Of a DNA stretch of 64,000 bases, positions 47,413-55,318 are shown piece by piece (positions within the stretch are counted from its first letter, which is position 1; every line of letters begins with the position of its first letter). The notes under the pieces are model-generated. The model was given only the letters and a program-made list of their open reading frames with translations. It was not told the origin of the DNA and did no database searches. The position numbers were made by a program, and so were the translations under genes. The DNA comes from Flavobacteriales bacterium (GTDB taxonomy: Bacteria > Bacteroidota > Bacteroidia > Flavobacteriales > Flavobacteriaceae): positions 45,156-109,155 of the forward strand of contig JAHENA010000002.1 of the NCBI GenBank assembly GCA_024643405.1, written 5' to 3'.

Positions 47413-47520
47413 ATGAGAGATAATTCAAATTTAACAATATATATAGTTGCTACCGTCATAATACTACACTTTTTAGTTGGCTTTATTTATTTGATTTATA
47501 AAATGACAAAGAAAAAATAA
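47413..47520 (+). CDS. Possible 35-residue single-helix membrane protein
   Basis: ATG 47413 opens a 35-codon frame ending TAA at 47518-47520. The product has a short polar N-terminus (MRDNSNLT), a hydrophobic helix (IYIVATVIILHFLVGFIYLI) and a basic tail (YKMTKKK), a classic small membrane protein pattern with positive-inside topology. A TATTTTTG box is at 47390-47397. It lies between the divergent BtuF-like gene and the cobalamin riboswitch, so it may belong to the uptake locus. It overlaps no other chosen CDS. No homologue was recognised. Confidence 0.4.
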   Translation: MRDNSNLTIYIVATVIILHFLVGFIYLIYKMTKKK

Positions 47521-47569
47521 GTTTTTAGCAATCAAATAAAACATAATATTTACTTTCGCAATGAAATTT

Positions 47570-47741
47570 GGTTTCATGCCTTTAGTAAAGCATGAATTAA
47601 AAGGGAATCTGGTGTAAATCCAGAGCTGTTCCCGCAACTGTAATCTTAGTTCCCTATGGGAATGCTTAGTATTCAACTTCAAGTCACTGGAATGGATTTC
47701 TGGGAAGACCAATATTAAGACGAGAGTCAGGAGACCTGCCT
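47570..47741 (+). promoter_or_regulatory. Cobalamin riboswitch
   Basis: The leader has the conserved AdoCbl/cobalamin aptamer elements in order: AAAAGGGAATCTGGTG, AAATCCAGAGCTGTTCCCGC, the core GCTGTTCCCGCAACTGTAA (47625-47643), the CACTGGA...TCTGGGAAG arm (about 47684-47706) and the B12 box AGTCAGGAGACCTGCC (47725-47740). It is 84 bases upstream of the BtuB-like receptor start. TACTTTCG at 47551-47558 is a likely -7 box with one mismatch. Binding of cobalamin would turn the receptor gene off. Confidence 0.95.
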
Positions 47742-47823
47742 TTTTCAAAAAAAATAAGTCAAACTTTCGGGATAAAAGTTTACGTATGGTTGGTCATACT
47801 ACTCTCGAGTCATTAAAAATTAA

Positions 47824-49761
47824 ATGAACCAAAAAACAAAGGTATTTGGCATCCTGTTTTTAAGTATAACAGTGTTTGGTTATGCACAAAAGGATCAGGA
47901 TTCAACAGAAGTACAAAAATTGGATGAAATTGTAGTAACCGATTCAAAATTTAAACTGAAGCGTGAAAATTCAGGTAAAGTTATTACTAAAATTTCGCAG
48001 GCTGACTTGGAACATCAGCAAGGCAAATCTATTGCCGAAATTATAACCAATACGGCTGGAATTGAAATTAACGGAACCAAAAGCAATGCAGGTCAAAACT
48101 TAAATTATTATATAAGAGGTGGAAGAAATAGGCAGGTTTTAGTTTTGATTGACGGTGTTGCTTTAACAGATGCTTCACAAATAGCAAATGATTATGATTT
48201 AAGATTGTTAAATGCAGACCAAGTTGAAAGTATCGAAATTTTAAAAGGAGCCTCTAGTACACTTTATGGTTCTGGTGCAGCAACTGCTGTTATTAATATT
48301 AAATTGAAACAAGCTTCAAAAGAACCTATAACTGCTAGTTTTAAGAGTGTTTTTGGAAGTAATCAACCCCAGGAAACACAAGTATATTACGTTGAAGATT
48401 TTAGAAATTCAGTGTCGGTAAATGGGACTTTAAATAAATTCAGCTATTTAGCTAGTTTTGGAAATCAATATACAGGAGGATTGTCATCATTGTCTGGAGA
48501 AATAGAGTCAGATAAGGATGTGTATAATGCCATAAACGGTCATTTTAAAATGGGGTATCAATTTTTAGAAACATTTAAAATGAACCTATATGGAAGTTTT
48601 GATGATTTTAAAGCCGATTTTGACGACAGCTATTCTGGACCGGAAATAGAAGATATTGCCATAACCAATCAATATCGTTTAGGATTATCTCCAGAATTAA
48701 ATTATAAAAACGGAAGCATCACTTTAAATGTCGCTTATAATTATACAAACCGTGAAATAAATTCTAGTTATCCAGCCATTTATAAGGCGAAAAGTTTTGT
48801 GGGTGATATTTTTAATAGATATCAATTTCATAATAAGTTATATATGGTTTTAGGTTTGAATGCTCGGCTAAACAACATGGAGAGTTTTACCATACCATAT
48901 GGAAGTTTAAATTTAGAACAGAGTATAAATCCAGATATTGCTAAGTTTACTTTAATAGATCCTTATGTAAATGCAGTTTATGTTTCTGACTTTGGATTAA
49001 ATATTAATTCGGGCATACGCTTAAATAATCATTCTGAATATGGATCTAAAATGGTTTATAGTTTAAATCCTTCATTTAAAATGAAACTTGATTTTGGTTA
49101 TATAAAAGGAATAGGTAGTTATAGTACGGCCTATATTACACCTTCATTATATCAATTATTTGAACCAACTTATGGAAACAGCGATTTAAAACCGGAAGAA
49201 AATGTAACCATTGAGGTTGGAACTGAAATTAATGTAAAGGATAAAGCCGTATTTAATCTGGTATATTTTAGCAGGAAGGAAACTCATTTTATTGATTTTA
49301 TGGATTTAGGGAATTATGTCTATCAATATAAAAACATTGAGGATACTTTTACGGCTAGTGGTTTAGAATTTAACTTTGATTATAATATTTCAAATCGATT
49401 TAAATTGAGAAGTAATACTACTTATACACATGTTGAAGAAAAGTTAAGTTTGAGAATTCCTAAGTTGAAAATAAATGGTACTATTTTGTATCAAATGTCT
49501 AATACCACATTAATAAGTCTATCCTATCAATTCAATGATAGTAGAAAAGATGCTGTTTATAATAGCAATACTTATATAAATGATGAGATTCTACTAAAAA
49601 GTTATAATCTGTTTGATTTTTATGTCAGTCATAAATTAATGAAAAATAAAATATTACTTTTTGCCAACTTGACTAATGTTTTTAATGAAAACTATGAAGA
49701 ATTACGTGGCTATTCAACAAGAGGTAGAAATATTAATCTAGGATTTAATATCAATTTATAA
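47824..49761 (+). CDS. btuB: TonB-dependent cobalamin receptor (BtuB-like)
   Basis: Outer-membrane receptor of 645 residues with a signal peptide (about 1-21, ending GYAQ). The TonB box region is LDEIVVTDSKF (near 34-44). The plug domain includes IAEIITNTAGIEINGT, NLNYYIRGGRNRQVLVLIDGVAL and IEILKGASSTLYGSGAATAVINI. A 22-strand barrel follows, ending in the aromatic strand RNINLGFNINL. The plug motif and the cobalamin riboswitch upstream support vitamin B12 uptake, working with the divergent ABC genes. It has no SusD partner, unlike glycan receptors. Confidence 0.9.
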   Translation: MNQKTKVFGILFLSITVFGYAQKDQDSTEVQKLDEIVVTDSKFKLKRENSGKVITKISQADLEHQQGKSIAEIITNTAGIEINGTKSNAGQNLNYYIRGGRNRQVLVLIDGVALTDASQIANDYDLRLLNADQVESIEILKGASSTLYGSGAATAVINIKLKQASKEPITASFKSVFGSNQPQETQVYYVEDFRNSVSVNGTLNKFSYLASFGNQYTGGLSSLSGEIESDKDVYNAINGHFKMGYQFLETFKMNLYGSFDDFKADFDDSYSGPEIEDIAITNQYRLGLSPELNYKNGSITLNVAYNYTNREINSSYPAIYKAKSFVGDIFNRYQFHNKLYMVLGLNARLNNMESFTIPYGSLNLEQSINPDIAKFTLIDPYVNAVYVSDFGLNINSGIRLNNHSEYGSKMVYSLNPSFKMKLDFGYIKGIGSYSTAYITPSLYQLFEPTYGNSDLKPEENVTIEVGTEINVKDKAVFNLVYFSRKETHFIDFMDLGNYVYQYKNIEDTFTASGLEFNFDYNISNRFKLRSNTTYTHVEEKLSLRIPKLKINGTILYQMSNTTLISLSYQFNDSRKDAVYNSNTYINDEILLKSYNLFDFYVSHKLMKNKILLFANLTNVFNENYEELRGYSTRGRNINLGFNINL

Positions 49762-49770
49762 TTTGAAAAA

Positions 49771-49797
49771 CAATGGCTAATTTTTTATTAGCCATTG
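49771..49797 (-). terminator. Terminator of the S41 peptidase gene
   Basis: A perfect 11-bp stem (49771-49781 with 49787-49797) and 5-base loop, followed on the minus strand by TTTTTC. It lies between the convergent btuB and S41 genes and could act on both. Confidence 0.75.
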
Positions 49798-49807
49798 AGA
49801 TATTACT

Positions 49808-51292
49808 TTATTTAAATTTTATTTTGTTGATGATATCTTCAGGGATTTCTTTATCTACATGCATGTCATCATTAAACGGTATAAAGCTATTGCTGTCTTT
49901 AATTAATTTAAGATTAATTCTAGGTTCAGATAGAATCTTTACTAATTTTCCTGTATTTGCAATTTCTGCGAGGGCCGCGGCAAGTAGAGTTTCATTTTCA
50001 TCTCCTAAAACACCTAAATTCAAAAAGCTTTCCTTTAGTTCAATATCTGGGGTTAATCCATTATCATAATCTGTATTTCCTACTTTGTTTAAAGATTTAA
50101 AAATAAGTGGCTGCATGGCATAAGTATGATTTGGATTAGCACCGTCACGACCAAAATTATTGGAATCATATAATGTTGTTGATGCTTGATATTTTCCAGT
50201 TGTAAAATCACCAATATGTACCACGTCAATATATGGGTCAAGACTATTTATAACCAATTCACTGGCCGAGGCAGAAGATTTGGTTGCTAAAACATAAACT
50301 TTCGGAAGATTTAAACTATTCAATGCTGCTCCATTATCATTATTTGTGAATCTATTAATTAGTGATTCAGGATTTTCATTTTCAAAATAGGTTTGGAATT
50401 CACTATTCCATTGTTCTGTACTAAAGACTTCTCCATTAAACTGCCCTGTGATCATACTTGATAAAAGAATGGCAGAATTTACTGAACCACCTGGATTGTA
50501 TCTTAAATCGAGAATTAAATCTGTGACATTATTGGCTTTGAAATTGGCGAAAACATCATTAAGCTGACTATCATAATTTGCAGTAAAACCGTTATACATT
50601 AAATAGCCTACATTATTTCCTCCAACATTTAATATTTCAGTTTTATAAATGGGATTCTCGCTGTATTCTAATTTGTTAAGAGTAATGGATTCACTTCCTG
50701 AAATGACTACATCATCAGTAGTTTCAGGAGTCCCATTGTCATCATATGTTGCCTTGTTTATAGTGTAACTGACTAATGAAAATAAAGTGTTATAATTTGT
50801 AGTAGTTAAAGCCGTACCATTAATAGTGTTAAATATATCTCCTCGTTTGATTCCTTTAATATCAGCATCACTATTTGGTAATACCAATCGCACAATCCCC
50901 ATTACCTTAGTTGTAGTGTTAGGTTCTAAAAAAAGCTGAAATTCCATACCGTTACTGGTTGAAACACCACTAAATAATTGTTCTAAAGCAATATAATCAT
51001 CAACAATCCAACTGTATTTATCAACGGTTTCCCTTTGATAAATTAAATTTTCAAACAAATCTTCTGGTGTCGCATAGTCATTTAAATAACTGGCATACTG
51101 TTCGTTACTAGAAAAACGGTCATTTGCTAAATCAGGTATATTGTCTTTGTATAAGTAAAATACATTCATTCCTTTCCATACAAAATCACTGATTTCATTT
51201 CCCGAAATAGTCGTGTCATCATTATCTTCAAAGCAACCGGTTAATAATAAGGTTGTTAAAAAGATAAGTATTAGGGCTTTTAAATTTTTCAT
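49808..51292 (-). CDS. S41 family (C-terminal processing) protease lipoprotein
   Basis: The start is ATG 51290-51292, giving 494 residues with a lipobox cysteine C20 (LLTGCFED). A PDZ-like region follows at about 115-200, with the carboxylate-loop segment IKRGDIFNTING. The S41 core has DLILDLRYNPGGSVNSAI and the likely Ser/Lys dyad at about 342 and 367, in SSASASELVINS and GDFTTGKY. It probably degrades or trims envelope proteins from a membrane-anchored position. It is monocistronic and not obviously linked to the cobalamin genes. Confidence 0.88.
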   Translation of the reverse strand: MKNLKALILIFLTTLLLTGCFEDNDDTTISGNEISDFVWKGMNVFYLYKDNIPDLANDRFSSNEQYASYLNDYATPEDLFENLIYQRETVDKYSWIVDDYIALEQLFSGVSTSNGMEFQLFLEPNTTTKVMGIVRLVLPNSDADIKGIKRGDIFNTINGTALTTTNYNTLFSLVSYTINKATYDDNGTPETTDDVVISGSESITLNKLEYSENPIYKTEILNVGGNNVGYLMYNGFTANYDSQLNDVFANFKANNVTDLILDLRYNPGGSVNSAILLSSMITGQFNGEVFSTEQWNSEFQTYFENENPESLINRFTNNDNGAALNSLNLPKVYVLATKSSASASELVINSLDPYIDVVHIGDFTTGKYQASTTLYDSNNFGRDGANPNHTYAMQPLIFKSLNKVGNTDYDNGLTPDIELKESFLNLGVLGDENETLLAAALAEIANTGKLVKILSEPRINLKLIKDSNSFIPFNDDMHVDKEIPEDIINKIKFK

Positions 51293-51450
51293 GTATAGCA
51301 ATTTTAATATATATTGTCTTCAAACTATAAATTTACTTACATTATTGTATTATTAAAATATTTTGTAACAAATTTAATTGTTGTTCGTCGTAATATCAAA
51401 CGCCCTAAAAAGCATTTTAAAACCAAACTATACCAAACCAAAAAAAGAAA

Positions 51451-51960
51451 ATGACGCAGACAGAATTTTTAAATATTGTCATGCCTTTTAAAGATAAAGT
51501 GTTTCGTTTAGCAAAACGATTGTTAGTATCAACAGAAGAAGCTGAGGATGCAACACAAGAAGTTCTTATAAAACTTTGGAATAACCAGTCAAAGTTTGAG
51601 GAGTTTAAAAACGTTGAAGCCTTTTCAATGACAATGACAAAGAATTATTGTTTAGATAAATTAAAATCAAAACAGGCTCAAAATTTAAAAATTGTACATA
51701 GTAACTATCAAGATCATAATATATCATTGCAAAAAGATATAGAGAATAAAGATAGTTTAGATTGGGTAGGAAGAATAATAGCAGATTTACCTGAACAACA
51801 AAAAATGGTCATTCAATTAAGAGATATAGAACAATATGAATTAGATGAGATTAGTAAAATGCTGGATATGAATAATACAGCAGTGAGAGTAGCCTTATCT
51901 AGAGCAAGAAAAACAATACGTGAAAAATTAACTAATACACACAGTTATGGTATTAAATAA
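51451..51960 (+). CDS. ECF-type RNA polymerase sigma factor (DUF4252 operon)
   Basis: The 169 residues contain sigma region 2 ([41 protein letters not shown]) and region 4 ([44 protein letters not shown]) with the DNA-binding helix-turn-helix. It leads a four-gene operon with an anti-sigma candidate and two DUF4252 proteins. Its last 14 bases overlap the next gene, so the sigma and anti-sigma proteins should be made in step. Confidence 0.93.
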   Translation: MTQTEFLNIVMPFKDKVFRLAKRLLVSTEEAEDATQEVLIKLWNNQSKFEEFKNVEAFSMTMTKNYCLDKLKSKQAQNLKIVHSNYQDHNISLQKDIENKDSLDWVGRIIADLPEQQKMVIQLRDIEQYELDEISKMLDMNNTAVRVALSRARKTIREKLTNTHSYGIK

Positions 51961-52426
51961 TATAGAAAAATTACTTGAAAAGTACGAAAATGGAGAAACC
52001 ACTCTAAAGGAAGAGCAACAGTTAAAAAACTATTTTTCTCAAGAAACTGTAGCACCGCATTTGGAAATGTATAAACCAATGTTCGCGTATTTCAAAGTAA
52101 ATCAACAAGAGCAATTTACCAAAGACGTTCCATTAAAAACTAAACGTATTTTTAATTACAAATGGATTTCTGTCGCAGCAGTAGCAGTTCTTATGATAGG
52201 GTTTTATTTTAAGTCGAATACTCAAAACGACTTAGGAACTTATGATGACCCACAATTGGCTTACAATGAGGTAGTAAAATCGTTAGCCATGATCTCAACT
52301 CATTTTAATAAAGGTACTTCAACAGTAAATTATCTTAATGAAATGAATAAAGGCACCTCGACTATAGGTTACCTTGATGAAATTGAAAATACAAGAAATT
52401 TAATTTTTAAACCAAATAACCAATAA
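51947..52426 (+). CDS. Putative anti-sigma membrane protein with tandem repeat
   Basis: The 159-residue product has an N-terminal cytoplasmic segment ([27 protein letters not shown]) of the kind seen in flavobacterial anti-sigma proteins, a membrane helix near residues 69-86 ([17 protein letters not shown]) and a periplasmic tail. The tail holds two copies of a 13-residue unit, [13 protein letters not shown] and [13 protein letters not shown]. The start at 51947 overlaps the sigma gene by 14 bases. No zinc motif is present. Sigma binding is inferred from gene order. Confidence 0.72.
   Translation: MVLNNIEKLLEKYENGETTLKEEQQLKNYFSQETVAPHLEMYKPMFAYFKVNQQEQFTKDVPLKTKRIFNYKWISVAAVAVLMIGFYFKSNTQNDLGTYDDPQLAYNEVVKSLAMISTHFNKGTSTVNYLNEMNKGTSTIGYLDEIENTRNLIFKPNNQ
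52307..52384 (+). repeat. Two 39-bp tandem units coding a 13-residue repeat
   Basis: Units 52307-52345 and 52346-52384 code [13 protein letters not shown] and [13 protein letters not shown]. The first six codons encode identical residues but differ at silent positions (for example GGT ACT TCA ACA against GGC ACC TCG ACT), so this is an old duplication kept at the protein level. Confidence 0.8.
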
Positions 52427-52431
52427 TAACA

Positions 52432-53028
52432 ATGAAAACTATAAATAAAATAAAATCAAATACCATGAAAAATAGAATAGTAGTAATCGTAATGGCAATC
52501 ATGTTAATGCCAGCATTATCAATGGCTCAAGATATTTTTGAGAAATATAATGACAATTCAGATGTGACTTATGTGTCCATTAAACCAAAAATGTTTCAAA
52601 TGATAGCAAAAATGGGTATCAATGTGGATGATCCTGAAGCAAAATCATTTATGGATATGGTAAACAGTATCACAAGTTTTAAAACTTTAGTCACAGATAA
52701 CAAATCTATTTCTGCAGACATAACAAAATGGGTGAAATCTCGTTCTGGTTCTTTAGAAGAATTAATGGAAGTAAAAGATGATGGCTCTGAAGTGAAGTTT
52801 TATGTTAAAGAAGGAAAAGATTCAGACCATGTGAAGGAACTATTAATATACGTAAACGGTATTGATAAGGCTATGAAAGGCCAAGGAGTTGAAATTAATG
52901 GTGAAAATCGAAAAATTGAAACAGTAGTGGTGTCTTTAACAGGAGATATTAACTTAAATGAAATCTCAAAACTTACTGACAAAATGAATATTCCAGGAGG
53001 ACAGCATTTAGACAAAAAGAAGAAATAA
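52432..53028 (+). CDS. DUF4252 domain protein, exported
   Basis: The 198-residue frame includes a signal peptide (MKNRIVVIVMAIMLMPALSM, then AQ), preceded by 11 residues, so the true start may be the ATG at 52465. The mature part begins with DIFEKYNDNSDVTYVSIKPKMFQMI, the DUF4252 opening, and ends in a lysine tail. There is no lipobox, so it is soluble in the periplasm. DUF4252 has no known activity. It follows the anti-sigma gene by 5 bases and precedes a second DUF4252 gene by 19. Confidence 0.82.
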   Translation: MKTINKIKSNTMKNRIVVIVMAIMLMPALSMAQDIFEKYNDNSDVTYVSIKPKMFQMIAKMGINVDDPEAKSFMDMVNSITSFKTLVTDNKSISADITKWVKSRSGSLEELMEVKDDGSEVKFYVKEGKDSDHVKELLIYVNGIDKAMKGQGVEINGENRKIETVVVSLTGDINLNEISKLTDKMNIPGGQHLDKKKK

Positions 53029-53047
53029 TATAAAACACTAATCAATC

Positions 53048-53593
53048 ATGCAACGAATAGTTAAAAATTTAGTCTTCATCCTTATTACAGCTCTAGTTAT
53101 AGTGAGCTGTAATGACGGTGCAAGTTTACAGCGATATTATGTGGATAATCAAGAAACTCCAAATTTTACAACTATTGATTTGCCAGTTTCAATAGTGAAA
53201 ATGGATGAGTCTAAATTAACAGAAAGTCAAAAGGAAGCTTACAGTTCGGTAAAACGATTAAACTTTTTAGGCTATAGATTAGATGAAAATAATTTAGCCG
53301 CTTTTAATGCAGAATTAGCGAAAGTTAAAACTATTTTAAAAGATAAAAAGTATAATGATCTGATGGAATTTAATGATAAAAATGCTAAAATATCTGTAAA
53401 GTATTTAGGAAATGATGAAACGGCAGACGAGTTTATAGTATTTGCTAGCTCTAATGAAATGGGATTTGGAATTGTTCGAGTATTAGGAGATAAAATGAGC
53501 CCGGAGAAAATGATGACTTTGGCTGATGCTATGAAAAATTCAGATATTGATGAGTCTCAACTTGGAGGTATTATGGATTTCTTCAAGAAATAG
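53048..53593 (+). CDS. DUF4252-like lipoprotein
   Basis: The 181-residue product has a lipoprotein signal with the lipobox cysteine in LVIVSCNDG (residue 21). The mature part aligns loosely with DUF4252: FTTIDLPVSIVKM in place of VTYVSIKPKMFQM, then KFMEF/VKYLGNDETADEFIVF and GFGIVRVLGDKMSPEKMMTLADAM. It is a diverged relative of the preceding protein, and the pair may bind each other, one anchored and one soluble. It ends the operon before a terminator. Confidence 0.78.
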   Translation: MQRIVKNLVFILITALVIVSCNDGASLQRYYVDNQETPNFTTIDLPVSIVKMDESKLTESQKEAYSSVKRLNFLGYRLDENNLAAFNAELAKVKTILKDKKYNDLMEFNDKNAKISVKYLGNDETADEFIVFASSNEMGFGIVRVLGDKMSPEKMMTLADAMKNSDIDESQLGGIMDFFKK

Positions 53594-53611
53594 ATAATAT
53601 TTTAAAGTAAT

Positions 53612-53644
53612 AAAAAAGGTCTGCAATGTTTGCAGGCCTTTTTT
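53612..53644 (+). terminator. Terminator of the second ECF operon
   Basis: A 14-bp stem (53612-53625 with 53631-53644, one T-G pair) and 5-base loop, with T at its end. It lies 18 bases after the last stop codon. The same hairpin could also stop the minus-strand transcript from purB. Confidence 0.88.
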
Positions 53645-53662
53645 ATTTAATATTAAATAAAT

Positions 53663-53842
53663 CTATTCCTTTTCTTCTTTTTTTCTTGAATTAGTAACAA
53701 TTAAATTGGTTATAATTACAATAAAGAGAATGGTAAGCACTGTTTTAGTAATAAAATTATCTAAAACTTCTAACACTCCTGATACAAAAATACCAATACC
53801 TAGTAGTCCACAAAGAAATAAAGATTGTTTATCTGATAACAT
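53663..53842 (-). CDS. 59-residue membrane protein downstream of purB
   Basis: ATG at 53840-53842 opens 59 codons ending TAG 53663-53665. The product has two hydrophobic stretches (SLFLCGLLGIGIFVSGVLEV and TKTVLTILFIVIITNLIV) and a charged tail (NSRKKEEKE), a typical two-helix membrane protein. The start is 3 bases after the purB stop, which suggests coupled translation and a real gene. I do not recognise a family, and the link to adenylosuccinate lyase is probably only transcriptional. Confidence 0.6.
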   Translation of the reverse strand: MLSDKQSLFLCGLLGIGIFVSGVLEVLDNFITKTVLTILFIVIITNLIVTNSRKKEEKE

Positions 53843-53845
53843 AAA

Positions 53846-55189
53846 TTAAATTCCAGTATAATTACTTGGTGTAATACGGTTTAATTCTTCTTTTATTGTA
53901 TTAGAAACTTCCAAAGTTTCAATAAAATTAGAAATTGATTTTTGATTTATTCTTTCGTTGGTTCTGGTTAAGCCTTTCAGAGCTTCATAAGGATTTGGAT
54001 AACCTTCTCTTCTCAATATGGTTTGAATAGCCTCGGCTACAACAGCCCAGTTATTCTCTAAATCTTCTGCAAACTTGGTTTCGTTCAATAACAATTTATC
54101 CAGTCCTTTTAACGTAGATTTAAAGCTAATTAAAGTGTGACCAAATGGAACTCCAATATTTCTTAAAACCGTACTATCTGTTAAATCTCTTTGTAATCTT
54201 GATACAGGGAGTTTGGTTGATAAATGCTCAAAAAGAGCATTAGCAATGCCTAAGTTACCTTCACTATTTTCAAAATCAATAGGATTTACCTTGTGTGGCA
54301 TGGCAGAACTTCCAATTTCACCGGCTTTAATATGTTGCTTAAAGTAATCCATGGATACATAGGTCCATATATCACGATTCAAATCAATAATTATCGTATT
54401 AATACGCTTTAAATTATCAAATAAAGCGGCCATATGATCATAATGCTCAATTTGAGTCGTTGGAAATGAATGATGCAATCCTAACTTAGTATTTAAAAAA
54501 GTGGTTCCAAAAGCTTTCCAGTCAATAGTTGGATAGGCCACATGATGCGCATTGTAATTTCCGGTGGCACCACCAAATTTCGCTGCATTTGGTATATTTT
54601 TTAAGGTGTTGAATTGTTGTTCCAGCCTCACGACAAAAACTTCAATTTCTTTACCAAGACGTGTTGGGGATGCAGGTTGACCATGGGTTCTTGCGAGCAT
54701 TGATATGTTGGCCCAGTCACATGATAATACCTTTAATTTTTCAAAAACAATGTTGTATTCAGGAATATAAACCTGTTCAATAGCCTCTTTAATACTTAAA
54801 GGAATGGCTGTATTATTAATATCTTGCGATGTGAGCCCAAAATGTATAAATTCTTTGAATTCAGATAAACCCAAAAAATCAAACTTTTCTTTTATAAAAT
54901 ACTCAACAGCTTTAACGTCATGATTGGTTATACTCTCAATTTTTTTAATAGCTAAGGCATCTTCGGTAGAGAATTTTTTATAAATAGCTCTTAAATCTCC
55001 AAAAACCTCCTTAGAAACCTTTTTAAGTTGAGGTAATGGAATTTCGCAAAGCGCTATGAAATATTCAATTTCAACTAAAACACGATACTTTATAAGTGCT
55101 TCTTCTGAAAAATAAGCAGCTAAATCCTTAACTTTATTTCTATATCTTCCATCGATTGGAGAGATGGCATTAAGTTCTGATAATGACAT
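53846..55189 (-). CDS. purB: Adenylosuccinate lyase
   Basis: This enzyme acts twice in purine synthesis, releasing fumarate from SAICAR and from adenylosuccinate. The 447 residues show the fumarase/aspartase superfamily signature GSSAMPHKVNPIDFEN with the flexible-loop serine, HFGLTSQDINNTA, and ARTHGQPASPTRLGKE with the catalytic histidine. The N-terminus LNAISPIDGRY is typical of the E. coli-like subtype. A TATCTTTG box is on the minus strand at 55216-55223. It is followed by a small membrane protein gene. Confidence 0.96.
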   Translation of the reverse strand: MSLSELNAISPIDGRYRNKVKDLAAYFSEEALIKYRVLVEIEYFIALCEIPLPQLKKVSKEVFGDLRAIYKKFSTEDALAIKKIESITNHDVKAVEYFIKEKFDFLGLSEFKEFIHFGLTSQDINNTAIPLSIKEAIEQVYIPEYNIVFEKLKVLSCDWANISMLARTHGQPASPTRLGKEIEVFVVRLEQQFNTLKNIPNAAKFGGATGNYNAHHVAYPTIDWKAFGTTFLNTKLGLHHSFPTTQIEHYDHMAALFDNLKRINTIIIDLNRDIWTYVSMDYFKQHIKAGEIGSSAMPHKVNPIDFENSEGNLGIANALFEHLSTKLPVSRLQRDLTDSTVLRNIGVPFGHTLISFKSTLKGLDKLLLNETKFAEDLENNWAVVAEAIQTILRREGYPNPYEALKGLTRTNERINQKSISNFIETLEVSNTIKEELNRITPSNYTGI

Positions 55190-55318
55190 GCGTTGTTGGT
55201 TTTAACAAGGATTTGCAAAGATAGGTATTTGTACATCGAATACCGAATTAGAGTTTATGAATTTTTGGACAGTATTTTATTAATAAGAATGGTTATATTA
55301 GTATAAAAATATCTCTTT

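Noticed and set aside
47473..47748. A 91-codon minus-strand frame across the cobalamin riboswitch
   Set aside because: It is explained by the conserved aptamer on the plus strand; the frame has no family resemblance and lies opposite a structured RNA.
49773..50069. A 98-codon plus-strand frame right after btuB
   Set aside because: It begins within the terminator hairpin and is antisense to the S41 peptidase coding end.
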